Shown: positions 23,944-35,300 of the stretch, piece after piece | Position numbering within the stretch: position 1 is the stretch's first letter | Layout of the letters: each line of letters opens with the position of its first letter | Assembly (NCBI GenBank): GCA_012932295.1 | Contig: JAAONU010000123.1 | Location: 1,612,001 to 1,676,000 of the forward strand | Direction: 5' to 3' | Length of the DNA: 64,000 bases | Origin: Cyclina sinensis | Taxonomy: Eukaryota > Mollusca > Bivalvia > Venerida > Veneridae | Translations under genes and position numbers: made by a program | The notes under the pieces: model-generated | Database searches by the model: none | Told to the model about the DNA's origin: nothing | What the model saw: only the letters and a program-made list of their open reading frames with translations

Positions 23944-26500
23944 TTAGTTTTTATTACACGCTAAGAATTAAACAAAACATTATTGAATACCATCGCCAAA
24001 CTGTCACGTACCGAACCAATGTGTCGGGCAAAACCAGTTCGTTCTTGAAGACATTATAAGTTTGTCGATTTGATGTCGGTTTAACTGCAATTTTATTTAT
24101 TCATTCTTTTCACGATTTTACACGTCTATATTTCTTAAGGACAATATCTGACAACCCCTGGGGACAACATTTTGAAGCTAAAATAAAGACCTTTTCACTT
24201 GCCAAGTTTTTGCATGTTTCAACACAATGACTGTGCTTTTATGCAATGTTTGTCCCATGAGTTTTATATGTACAAAGCCCCCAGAGACAGGACATGTCAA
24301 AATTAGAATTAATAGGAATGTGCCTGCAATAGTTTATTTTGATTTTAATAAAAGAAGTTTCATTAGATTGAAGAGCTACTGAGAAATTGTACCTGTGTCC
24401 TTTTTGTAAAAGTGTATGTTAGAAATATTTGAAGTTCTAATTTTTTTGTCACTACATTAACCAAATATGTTTGAAGTTTAGTGCGTTTGAAGTTCTAGTG
24501 CGTTTTAGCTGTTACTACGTTAGCCAATAGTGTTTTTCGCCTGTGTTTTAAGTTCGAATAGACTATACATGGTGACTGTATCGTCTAGATACATTGTAAT
24601 CTTTATAACAGAAGACCTTCCTTGAAGTATCTAAACACTACTACAGGTTGGATCTATAAGTTTTGAAAAGTGCTTATAAGCCACCGCTTGTTAATCAGAA
24701 GATTCAGTGTCATGATTATTTGTCACGTCAGGCTGATTAAGAATAGTCGCAAAAATTTGTTTCTAGCACTAAAGATAAACTGACGTAGACAAACATAAGT
24801 TTTCAGAACATGTTGGTTTTTTCTCGAAGGTACTATCTTATCACTGCACGGGATATTTTTTTATCCCTTGTGTGGCATAATAAACGGATTGAAATCATTG
24901 AATAAATCTTGGAAATTTTTGTGACAGTTTGAATTTGTCTCAAGTAGACGGGTTTTTCATATTGTTAAAAAAATTTACCTTTGAATAATGTGTATTTGTT
25001 TAATCGAATTGCTGACATAGTCTGTTGTTTTTTCTCCCTGACATCGTCAAGCGAGATGTTTTCGGTCGTCAAAATTATGTCGTAACTTTTTCTGATATTG
25101 TAAATCAATTAGATACCGTAAAGTCAAAGCCAATGCATCTTCAATCAATCAACAACCGGAGTATATGTATTTAATGTTCATAAAAACTGACCATGATGTC
25201 TTAAAGTGTTTATATATCTGTTACTTTCATTTTGTACTCGCAATCCGATTACTGGTGGAGAATTGAGCTTCCAGGTCACATCTGCTTACCCAAAATATTT
25301 CATCAGAAACGGCACAAGGAAAACAATATCATTATAACAGTTTCGAAATTTGAGACAGATATTGAGTTAGAAAGTATAAGAAACAAACACATTTTACAGC
25401 CAGTTTCCATATGGGAATAGTTTATTGCAATTCTGCACTACAATTCGGTAATTATTCTCAGTAGAGCTATAAACTAGGTTAACAATGAAATATTACCATT
25501 TTTGTAATAGAACAAAAGCTGCAAAATTCTGCTGATGCTTGTAGAAATCCAGATGCATATTGATGAACTGACTGCAGAATTTTTTATTACTTTTATTATT
25601 ATTATTATCTTTATTACCTTTATTACTTTTATTGCTATAATTATAATGATGATGATGATGATGATGATGATTATTTTTATTATTATTATTATGTAACGTA
25701 TACAAGAGCTGTCTTCAAACAAGTCATGTTTTGCATATTTGATTAACGTATTAAGATAGCCTTTGAAGAGCACACGAACTGCTGTAATACCTATTTTTTG
25801 TCAGCAAAAATAGTAATGACATCATATCATTTTAATATTGTTTTTCATTTCATTCTATAATTTTCGTATTACTCTGACTGAATTAAAAAAAAATACAATT
25901 TTTGAGATACGTCAAACTAAATGAGGTACATCTCATTTTCAACCAAAGAGGTCAGCTACAAGTAAAAAACAACAGAAAATGAACCTGTTAATATGCTGTA
26001 TATAGAAAACGAGCAAAACGTCATTAGTTTCTGCGTAACAACATAAAATGTAAAGATTATCTGCCCCTTGATGAACTTGACACATAATGATACAGAGTCC
26101 TTAACAATGTATGCAACTTACTTGATGCAAACTACTGTTGCTTATTTAAAAATGATTAGACTTTATGTTGAAAGAAAATCCTCTGTCTTGCCTAAAAATG
26201 ATTACATTGTATTTTGGTAATATTTCCTCCTTTGATGAAACTTTCAATAGTCGTCTGATTTCTTAATATAGACACAGTTAATCAATAAGATGGAACACAA
26301 TCTCAATCAATTTACCTTTAATTCATCAAAAGACGTGTTTAGGATTTATGAATGATTGAAACAGACAATATGACATTTACAATGTGTTACATTCCTGTAC
26401 GTAATGCAAAAGCAATTTACTATAAGAGAATAATTATTTTCTCTAACATCAAGTTCTTGACAATAATGCATGTACATTGTGAGTCTAGGCTGCAAGTGAA
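23944..26500. other. AT-rich non-coding DNA
   Basis: No supported gene. It contains one microsatellite (25582-25692) and a small hairpin, GGGATATTTTTTTATCCC, near 24850. Confidence 0.6.
25582..25692. repeat. Microsatellite of ATT and ATG units
   Basis: Runs of TATT/ATT pass into a run of GAT (GATGATGATGATGATGATGA, near 25648) and back to ATT. The poly-isoleucine and poly-histidine frames it opens on the reverse strand are artefacts. Confidence 0.9.
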
Positions 26501-27942
26501 AACAAGAGCACCGCTGGGCGGAGCATTACATGCCCGAAGGGTGTTTTTTCTAGATATGATGCATTTGTTATACAAGGGAGGAAACCTTAGACTTTAAAAT
26601 TAAATGATTTGCTTTAGATTTTGAATTTTTTACCTTTGACCTACTGACTCCAAAAACAATAGGGGTCATTCACTCAATATGTGCAACCATTATATGAATT
26701 TTGAGGTCTCTATGAAAAATGGTTGATGAGTTACAGAGTGTAAATGATTCTAAACATTTAGGTCACTGTGACCCTGACCTTTGACATACTGATTTCAAAA
26801 TGTATAGGGGTCATCCGATCAATGTGTGCAATCATGATATAAAGTTTGAAATCTTTAAAACAAATGATTGTCAAGTTAAATGCCAGAAATGGTTTTCAAT
26901 GTTATGGTCAATGCGACTTTGACCTTTGACCTACTGACCTCAAAATCAAAAGGGGTCATTAAATCAATGTATGGAACCATTATATGAATTTTGAAGTCTC
27001 TTTGATAAAATGGTTTTCAAGTAACAGAGTGTAATTGATTTGAAACGTTTAGGTCACTGTGACCTTGACCTTTCTTATACTGACCGAAAAATGTATAGAG
27101 GTAATGATATAAATGTTGAAGTCTCTATAACAAATGATTGTCAAGTTACATTGCAGAAATGGTTTTCAATGTTAAGGTCACTGTGACCTTGACCTTTGAC
27201 CTACGGACCCCAAAATCAATAGGTGTCATTCACTAATGTATGGAACCATTACATGAATTTTGAAATCTCTATGAGAAATGGTTGTCGAGTTAGAGAGTGT
27301 AAATTATTCTAAACATTTAGGTCACTGTGACCTTGACCTTTCTTATACTGACCGAAAAATGTATAGGGGGTCAGCCACTCAGTGCAATCATGATATAAAG
27401 TTTGAAGTATCTATAACAAATGATTGTCAAGTTACATGGCGGAAATGGTTTTCAATGTTATGGTCACTGTGACCTTGACCTTTGAGCTACTGACCCCAAA
27501 ATAAATAGGGGTCATTCACTCAATGTGTGCAGCCATTTTATGAATTTTGAAGTCCCTATGACAAGTTACAGAGTGTAAATGATTGTACACATTTAGGTGA
27601 CTGTGACCTTGACCTTTGACATACTGATCCCAAAATATATAGGGGTCATCTACTCAATGTGTGCAATCATGATATAAAGATTGAAGTCTCTACAACGAAT
27701 GATTGTCAAGTTACATGGCAGAAATGTTTTTTCAATGTTAAGCTCTATGTGACCTTGACCTTTGAGCTACTGACTTCAAAATCAATAGGGTTCATCCACT
27801 CAATGCGGGCAATAATCACATGAAGGTAAAACACTGTAGGCCAAAGAGTACTCAAGTTATCCTCTAGAAACCAAACTGCTAACGGACAGACGGAAGGACG
27901 CCCTGGACCAAAATATAATATGTCCCCTTCGGGCATATAAAA
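26501..27942. repeat. Bivalve-type tandem repeat block with nuclear-receptor-like motifs
   Basis: The block opens with AACAAGAGCACCGCTGGGCG and ATGCCCGAAGGG and closes with CCCCTTCGGGCAT, so ATGCCCGAAGGG is inverted at the ends. Inside are about eight diverged units of roughly 140 bp that alternate in type (about 280-bp higher order). Each centres on TGACCTTGACCTTTGACCTA or a variant. Five units contain GGTCACTGTGACC exactly (26761, 27052, 27176, 27320, 27462), which is the palindromic estrogen-response-element form GGTCAnnnTGACC. TCAAGGTCA, the ERR/NR5A-type half-site, is present in reverse in most units. Whether anything binds here is unknown. Confidence 0.75.
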
Positions 27943-28190
27943 AAGAGTACTACAGAAAATTATTCTATCTGTCTTGCGATGTACATTTCCAAAGCCATTT
28001 GTAAAGAAATTTGGTTTTTCCTAAACTATATCTCTATGATATTCTAAATACTCTCAAATGTTGGATAATAGTTTTCAAGACTCCGAAGACTCCTATTTGA
28101 TATCGACCACCTTATAACAGGCGAGTTTTCCTTGTGTAAATTCATGGCTGACGATTAATGCAAGCTGAAATATACAATAGGTTAAATATA

Positions 28191-29702
28191 TACTAACGGA
28201 AAAATATAACTGTGCATACTTCAAGGTATAGAATTTTTTTTAATATTAGGAATAGTAACATAAAACTTTGCAAATTAGCCAATCAACGTTTTATTTCTAA
28301 CAATCAATACAAACACTTCATGATGTAAAACAATTTTTACAGTAACAAGGCGCAGAAGTTGACAGGTATGAAATCTGATTTCACAAGGTCAGTATCGTGT
28401 GTGGCCTCCATTGGCGTTCAAGCAAGCACGGCAGCGACGAGGCATAGAGGCAACTAAGTTGGCGATAACTGCCTGTGGAATGGTGTTCCAGATGTTGACC
28501 AATGTCTGCGCTAGTTGGTCCAGCGTGAGAGGTTGGTTAAGTCTTTGACGGAGGCGTCTCTTCATCTCATCCCAAACGTGCTCAATTGGTGAAAGATCTG
28601 GTGAAACAGCGGGCCAGGGTAAGACACTCACGTTTTGCTGAGCCAGAAACCCGGTAACTACACGTGCTACATGTGGCCGAGCGTTGTCTTGTTGAAACGT
28701 CATGTTACGCCCTTGACGTTGAAGAAATGGCAGCACGTGGGGTATGACAATCTCATCTCTGTAACGAACACCCGTTAAATTGCCACGGACAATTACAAGC
28801 TGGGTCCTGCCTTGAGATGAGATACCTTCCCAAACCATTATCGACCCACCACCACCAAAACGTTGACGTTGAAAAACACAGGGATCCAAGTAACGTTCTC
28901 CGCGACGCCTGCATACACGAACTCGTCCGTCCGAACTTTCTAAGTGAAACTGCGACTCGTCAGTAAACAGAACATTATTCCAATATGCTCTTGGAAGCCT
29001 TAGATACTGTCTGCACCACTGACGTCGACGTTGTCGATGACGTAAGAGAAGAGTAGGACGTATCGCAGGACGTCGTGGAGTAATGCTGTGCTCTCTTAAT
29101 CGGTTTCTAACAGTTCGTCCACTGATAGGTCTCAAGCCAGGAATTGTTCGTGCTGTTAATGTGGCCGGTTGAAATCGATTCCGTAGGTGTGTAAGCCGGA
29201 TATAATTGTCTTGACGGATTGACGTCACACGTGGACGCCCTGGACGTGGTAGATCACGGACGTTGCCACGTTGCTGAAATCGTCGCCAAAGTGCTGATAT
29301 GGTGTTTCGGTGAACACCAAAACGCTGCGCAACCGCATTTTGAGCAATGCCTGCTTGGAGCATACCGACGGCACGTAGGCGATCATTTTCTGAGATGCGT
29401 GGCATTGTCTTCAAAGACTTAAAATCCAAATGAAGGTGTTTTTCTGAACTGCTGGGTAGCTCACTATAATTTGACGGTTAAAATAACTCGAAACAGCATG
29501 TACGAGGATGTTAACATAAAGAAACACGTAAAAAGCGCGACCGTTACGGGCTATAAATTTTGCACGTGCAACTCGCGAAAAGCAGTATTATTGAAACAAG
29601 ATTACCTTGTGAATTACACAAAAGAAATCTGCTAAAATAATTTTATACCTAATAAAAGATATTAAGTATTTTAGTGTGCACAGTTATATTTTTCCGTCAG
29701 TA
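28191..29702 (-). mobile_element. Complete Tc1/mariner transposon, 1.51 kb
   Basis: The left end TACTAACGGAAAAATATAAC (28191 on) is the inverse of the right end, whose reverse complement reads TACTGACGGAAAAATATAAC. The match runs about 29 bp to TGTGCA(T/C)AC with two mismatches. TA flanks both sides (28189-28190 and 29703-29704), the standard Tc1/mariner target. The single intact transposase gene lies inside on the reverse strand. Both ends, the target duplication and the frame are preserved, so the copy could be recently active. The edges beyond the first 29 bp share only weak further inverted similarity. Confidence 0.9.
28389..29429 (-). CDS. Tc1-like DD34E transposase, apparently intact
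   Basis: The product is the cut-and-paste transposase of the surrounding element; it binds the element ends and inserts at TA. Residues about 10-60 form a helix-turn-helix DNA-binding region, followed by the GRPR motif (residues 64-67) that links to a second DNA-binding region (about 70-125). The DDE catalytic residues are all present: D157 in TDESQFHL, D248 in QQDNARPH and E283 in SPIEHVWDE. Exactly 34 residues separate the last two, which defines DD34E Tc1-type enzymes. The length, 346 residues, is normal for the family. The predicted start adds eight residues (MDFKSLKT) before MPRISENDR; the second methionine at residue 9 is the more conventional start. The usual VMVWGGIS motif reads IMVWEGIS here, a mild oddity. 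No stop or frameshift is seen. Confidence in family is very high; activity is inferred. Confidence 0.96.
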   Translation of the reverse strand: MDFKSLKTMPRISENDRLRAVGMLQAGIAQNAVAQRFGVHRNTISALWRRFQQRGNVRDLPRPGRPRVTSIRQDNYIRLTHLRNRFQPATLTARTIPGLRPISGRTVRNRLREHSITPRRPAIRPTLLLRHRQRRRQWCRQYLRLPRAYWNNVLFTDESQFHLESSDGRVRVCRRRGERYLDPCVFQRQRFGGGGSIMVWEGISSQGRTQLVIVRGNLTGVRYRDEIVIPHVLPFLQRQGRNMTFQQDNARPHVARVVTGFLAQQNVSVLPWPAVSPDLSPIEHVWDEMKRRLRQRLNQPLTLDQLAQTLVNIWNTIPQAVIANLVASMPRRCRACLNANGGHTRY

Positions 29703-29704
29703 TA

Positions 29705-30118
29705 CATACCGTCTGTACAAAATCACCTGTAACGTTGCGGACACAGGGATAACTGCACAGAAAACCCAGCATAAAGTATTTGTTTGTTTCGTTGAAAGAC
29801 AGTCGTGTATTTCACCGAGTAATCAACAAACATGTCCAAGTGTCCTTTTCCCCGTGGGGTCTCTCATATATTGTTTAAGTGATTATGGCGGATGAATAAC
29901 ATTTATCATGGTATAAGTTTGAATTACGAGGGAAACAGAATCAAGATAAACATGTGCATTCTGTTATGATTTCTGCCAATAACACGCTGCGTGAGCTCTG
30001 AATATTTCACCTGATTTCTTCTAAGTTTGCATCATATAAGTTTGACCTCTTCATTGTCTGACAGGTAACAGAAACAATAAGTAGGCGGACAAAATTATCG
30101 AGCAAATTCCTTGTGTAA
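29705..30118. other. Non-coding DNA
   Basis: No supported gene or repeat. One 73-codon frame begins inside the right end of the Tc1 element and runs out of it, and lacks family signal. Confidence 0.5.
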
Positions 30119-30480
30119 GTGCATTTTTATGCCCCCGTTATCTACCGATTGAACCGTACGTTCGTACGTCCGTGCGTGTGTCCGGTTAACCTGTTTCGGC
30201 AAGTTGGATATTTCTCAGTTTTTACAAAGAGCAGGAGCATGAAAGTTTACACACTTAACAGTGCACAGGTCATAACCCTGACAAGTTACATAACTGTGGC
30301 TACCTGATTTCCTGGGTAATCTCCCCATTTTATACTTAGATAAATAGTTAACCTGTTTCAGGAAGTTGGATATTTCTCAATTTGTACAAATAGCATTGAC
30401 ATGAAAGTTTACACACTTAATAGTGCACAGTAGGTCATGACTCTGACAAGTGACATATCTGTGGCTACCTTTTTTTCGTT
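30119..30480. repeat. Tandem repeat of about 162 bp, two units
   Basis: GTTAACCTGTTTC followed by AAGTTGGATATTTCTC occurs at about 30185 and 30347. Each is followed by ATGAAAGTTTACACACTTAA and GACAAGT.ACAT..CTGTGGC. The block opens with TGCCCCCGTTATCTACCG and a GTACGTTCGTACGTCCGTGC stretch, an opening style seen in other bivalve-type repeats (compare 51360 and 57400). Confidence 0.65.
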
Positions 30481-32616
30481 GAAACTCTCCGCTTTTGTAT
30501 TTATTAGCAGTAGCCTGATACTTAACAGTACCACGGACATGACCCCGTCTAGATTAAACGATCAGCTAGTTTGATTTTTGTTAACTTTCAAGTACAAAGT
30601 TTTGTCCTAGAAAAGTTAGATAATTGTTGCAACTTTTTTTCTTGAATAATCTGCTCTTTATGGTCCTAGCTTATAAGTTACTTTACTTGATTTTTATGTT
30701 TAATTCTTTTAAGTACAGATTCTGGCACTAGAAAGTTATATCCATACTATCATGTGACTTCAGTTGCCGTTTTTCCACTGTGTTGTCATTTTCAATTTGT
30801 ATCATGACAAACTATGCTAAGTGGTGCATATGTGTTTTCTGAACACAGCGTATTGCTTTTTTATGTTGTAGCAACGATACTGTCGAGTTTTAATATTGCA
30901 GGGAGTCATTTTAATAACTTTTCAAGACTAACAAGTGTTTCTTTTGAATACGTTCCATCAATTTTTCAGTGTTGCTATGCACTAACAGAATTTTAATTCA
31001 CGCACGACAAGAAAGTAAAATCAGCATTTTCCTCGCGGGTTAAGTTGATTTCCCATGCGGTTTTTTCGTTATCACCATGTTCTGACAACCGTTGCAGTTC
31101 ATTTACGAAAGCAACCAATTGAAATTGATTTTGCCGAACTAAAGTTTTACAAAACCAAAAAAAAAAAAAAATTCGTTGGACACTATGAATGTTCCCTAAA
31201 ACACGTGCTAGTCTATGACTATGTACTCTGCTGCGCATTGGTCGAATGTTCCACTTTCTTACCTCTGCTAAAATTCAATTTTCAGGACGATATTTTTATT
31301 TTTAGACAGGGAAATCCACGGTTACTTTTCAGCCAATCATTGACTAGCTTACAACGAAATGTCCATACATACAATTGTCAACCCAAAATGTAAACAAACA
31401 ATGCATGTCTGCAAGTTACTTACGTAGAAAGTGTTTTTTAACATGTATATGTAAATAAACCAATCAAACAATCAAAAAGGTTAAAATCATGATGGTACGG
31501 TTGTTTTTAGACGTTTAATTGCTGTATTAAGATGTTTACGTAAAGGCGTAGTTGAAATGTGTTTACAAAATTGTCAGAAAACACCCGTCTATTTATAATT
31601 TTTGGAATCACATGACCGTTTAAACCAATGAAAGATTTTTCGGTTTTGGGGATATTTGTGCACTTTCATTGGTTGTTTAAAAGTTCATTGTAAAGGTCAA
31701 TATCATTAATCTACTGGTTCTAAAGCAGCGGTGTGAAGTAACGGTAGTGTATTCATTTAGCTGCTGAAGGAGCGTAATGACTATGGTGTGTGCTTTTAAA
31801 TATGTCATCGAATCTCCGTTCCAAATTTCAAAAGTGGAAATTTGTTCGTAGCATCACTCGCTAAAAACAGCCTATACACGAGTTTAAATATAGTATAACT
31901 AAAGGTCACACAATTAAAGGGTTAAAAACTTAAACAAAATTATCTATCCTCGAAATTTTGGAAATTTGTGAAAATACCAGTACTGAATACTCCTGTAACG
32001 TTTCATTTAATTTCAGCACTAAAAACGTTCCATTTTTACAAAACAAAACTTTCAACTATTTTTGAGATGCTCAATTAGCCAAAGGAATGTGTATTTCATT
32101 CTGGTACGTAATACACATTAAGTTGACAATATTTTGTCTTGTAAGCGGTTAGTATGTTGAAATCCTATCGATACCAGCCTACTTTACATATTCAGTTTTT
32201 GTTGTTGTTGTTTTTTTGCTTAAGTATGATATCAGTAATCATGATGTATTTAAACTATTATATAGGCTTAGCTTTCTTTGTCATAAATCCAAAGGGAGTT
32301 GAATTTTTTAGAGTATCTGACAAACTTATTCTTTTGTTGCGCATTAAGCTAAACTTGAAGCATCGTTTCAAGTTATAACAGTGGCAAAATCGTTATAAAA
32401 AAGAAAAAAATAAGAACTCTAGAATACTTAAAAAAAACATCATGCATGGTTATTTTTTGTGGATGGCAAGCTTTCTTGAGATACAATAGGCCTAAATTAT
32501 CAAAAATATTTTATGACCTGCCGGTATTGAACTGCTTTTGGAAATGCTGAACGTACTTCGCCAGTATCCGTAAAACGAATCTTCAATGTCACATGATCAA
32601 TTTTGAAATCGTGACG
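30481..32616. other. Non-coding DNA
   Basis: No supported gene. An open frame of 112 codons (31055-31393) crosses a poly-A run and has no family signal. A perfect 12-bp inverted repeat, AACCAATGAAAG and CTTTCATTGGTT (31623-31634 and 31663-31674), brackets a 28-bp spacer and contains two divergent CCAAT boxes. Confidence 0.5.
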
Positions 32617-32620
32617 TAGA

Positions 32621-32761
32621 GGTAGCAGAGGTATAATACGTCACGTCTACTCCGTTGCCTATCAGCTAGCTTTTATGGCGACGTGGTAGAGTGTCCACTT
32701 AGAAATCGAAGTTACCAGAGTTCAAACCCAGCTCGTGGCAGGTGGATTTTTCCGGGTTACA
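32621..32761 (+). repeat. 5' LTR of the miniature retrotransposon
   Basis: It shares AGCAGAGGTATAATACG, TCAGCTAGCTTTTA, GACGTGGTAG and CCGGGTTACA with the 3' LTR. The two differ by substitutions and small indels (roughly 80-85% identity by eye), so the insertion is not very recent. Confidence 0.85.
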
Positions 32762-32780
32762 TTTGGCGCCCAACGTAAGT
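32762..32780 (+). promoter_or_regulatory. Reverse-transcription primer-binding site
   Basis: TTTGGCGCCCAACGTAAG directly follows the 5' LTR end. TGGCGCCCAAC is a common Ty3/gypsy-type primer-binding site, complementary to the 3' end of a cellular tRNA ending in CCA; I have not determined which tRNA. Confidence 0.75.
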
Positions 32781-32877
32781 AACTCACGATCGTATATGTA
32801 ATGACACCCCTAGAAAGTCCCACAGACATTCAGTGCTCCAGGAATTCGAGGACGAATTCTAAAAAAGAGGGGGTGTA

Positions 32878-33010
32878 TGTAGCAGAGGTATAATACGGCA
32901 CTTTTACTCCTTTGCTTGTCAGCTAGCTTTTAGGGTGACGTGGTAGCTTAGTAACCGAAGGTACCCGAGTTAAAAGCCAGCTCGGGGCAAGTGGATTGTT
33001 CCGGGTTACA
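32878..33010 (+). repeat. 3' LTR of the miniature retrotransposon
   Basis: It starts TGTAGCAGAGG immediately after the polypurine tract and ends GGGTTACA immediately before the TAGA target duplication. Confidence 0.85.
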
Positions 33011-33014
33011 TAGA

Positions 33015-35300
33015 CAACAATAATGGATCAATCAAAATTAATTCAAGAGATAGATAGACTAAATGATAATAATAACAAGAATAATAAACACAGAATGTCT
33101 AGCAAAATAATACAGATACCTAATCAAAATAAGTAATACACTGCAACTCGAAAGATGCTTTTAAGTTTTGGCGAAAGGGAAAATATAAGGGCACAGTGGA
33201 CAAATATCTTTACTTTTAAAAGATTTATTTTAAAATATAATTGCATTTTTATTTAAATTTTCATAACCAAACTACTATCAGAATATTGCGCATAAATACT
33301 ATTAAAATAAATGGAGAGAAGTGAAAGAAAGATAAAAAAGCTATAGTAAAACAACTGCTGCCTAAAGATTGGTAAAGCAAACAGATATTTTTCTCATTAT
33401 TATTATTCGATAAGAAGACTGCAAAATGGAAGCACCTTACGTTTCAATTTAAAAAAGAATGCTTATAGCGTGCGTTATTCTTCTTGCACCATAACCAGGG
33501 TTGCCATAAATGATCGTAAATGATGTCATTTAGGCTGTCGCAAGTAAAATAAGCTATAACAGATTTTGTTTGCACTCGAGCAGTAACAAGGCTGATGATT
33601 TAGTGTTAGGTAAGATAAACTCATTTGTTGCTTCGCTCGAGTAGTGATGTGCAATATGGGCTCCATTTTACTGTAAGCAGCGCCTTTTTTCTCCATATTT
33701 ATAACACTTTTGTACAGTAAATATGACCGTTGAATAACCTTGATTAAGCATTCACTTCTTTCACTGTCATCACACCTTTTGCTGACAACGTGGCACTATG
33801 TCAACTAAAGCTAAGGTCTTACAAGTTGTATTTTCATTCAATCATATGAATTTAACATATTTTCTTTTACAATCGTTTTTTTTATCTATTTTTAAAGTTA
33901 TTTCTCTATTGTTGTTATAACTAGACGTAAGAGAACAAATATGACCTTGTACAAAGTCGTGAATTCAATATCTTATCAACAACCTTTTCATGCAAAGAGT
34001 TATCAGCAAATAGGTGATTAATCATTCAATAGCTTGTCTGTTATTTATTTAAGTGCTATTAGAATAAAAAGGGAAATAATCTTCACATTTCAATTAGTTT
34101 TTGAGAACTACTGTTCCCTCCCTTTTATACTACCTTTGGTACAATATGATATTAGACAAAAAAACTTTAAATAAATAGAGTGAATCAGTTACAGCTGGTT
34201 ACAAAGTTGAAAATTTACTTCTTCCAACAAATAATATGTTCATCCCAGATACGTGTAAGACCATGCATAAGCATGGGCGAACATTCGTCATCATAGCATC
34301 AAAGTGATCCCCAAATATGACGAATTGTTTTGCGTCATGAGGTCATTAAAACGTAACTAAATACTAATAATTGTATTTGCCTAGACGAAATATACTTATT
34401 TTATAAGCTCAATGCTATTAGATCCACAATGCCTTACCTTCATTCTAAAGAGTACTCAATTCATCTGTTCTATGCAGGATAGAGTTTTTTTCAGTAACAT
34501 GTATGGGTTCAAACCCTACTTGAGTCAAATTATTTTCTTTAGTTTTTGGCTCTTTTTTTTTCTTGTTTTGGTTTTGAAACATCAAGTTTATTGGAATCAA
34601 TTGAATTTTTTTCTTGCTATATTTAATAAGAATCAAAATGTATGCATTTCAAAACATTTTCATCAATGCCGGGTCAACGGTCGAGAATTCTTAAAATATT
34701 GAAGTCTTTTTAATGTTTACACCGTTTAGTATATGCTGGATCAAATTTGTTTGTACCTTCAGATTGCTCTTAAATCAAGTTACAACAAATTATTACATTA
34801 CATAGTTGTAATAAAACATTGTTACTGAATATTGCCAGTATATATGTTCTTAATATCTTCCTTGCAAAAACGGTTAAGTTTGTACTTTATATATATGTTA
34901 TGAAGTAAAAAACCCTATGGGGACATTAGCGGATTATCTACCCTGACTACTCTCTGATATTAAATTGGTCCTTCCGGTTTGATTCCTCTGCTTTCATCGC
35001 TATTTTCTGTTTTGATATCGTGATAATTAATCCTATTATTAAAAACAATGGTATTCACATCACTCATTTAGTTTAGCAGCATGTTTGTTCATACTGTTAT
35101 GTTTGTTAGCTGAGAGTCCTAACTTTTTATATAATAATTATGTAAGTGACAATTTTCACAACTAAAACTCAAGACTATCACAAAGAGAAACGAGGGTAAA
35201 GTTAGAGGATTCCAGTGAAAGGACCAATGTGCAAGTTGATCTACCTTTGATGTTATCTGAGTAAGGGAGATAATTTATTATCAGTAATATCCCTCATTAC
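33015..35300. other. AT-rich non-coding DNA
   Basis: No supported gene. Two overlapping frames near 34412-34702 on opposite strands come from T- and A-rich sequence. Confidence 0.6.

Larger units (their letters stand above)
32621..33010 (+). mobile_element. Miniature LTR retrotransposon (TRIM-type), 390 bp
   Basis: Two direct repeats of 141 and 133 bp (32621-32761 and 32878-33010) begin (T)GTAGCAGAGGTATAATACG and end CCGGGTTACA, the TG...CA ends expected of LTRs; the 5' copy has GG in place of TG. Directly after the 5' LTR lies TGGCGCCCAACGT (32764 on), a typical primer-binding site of Ty3/gypsy-like elements. Directly before the 3' LTR lies a polypurine tract, AAAAAAGAGGGGG (32861-32873). 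TAGA flanks both sides (32617-32620 and 33011-33014) as a target duplication. The internal region is only 116 bp and has no gag or pol, so replication would need enzymes from an autonomous relative. This set of parts fits a terminal-repeat retrotransposon in miniature; an internally deleted larger element is the alternative. Confidence 0.85.

Noticed and set aside
25474..25773. Isoleucine- and histidine-rich reverse-strand frames
   Set aside because: They translate an ATT/GAT microsatellite.
31055..31393. 112-codon ORF
   Set aside because: It crosses a poly-A run, overlaps an opposite-strand frame and has no recognisable domain.
31623..31674. Divergent CCAAT boxes as a promoter
   Set aside because: The 12-bp inverted repeat is real, but no gene start is visible on either side.
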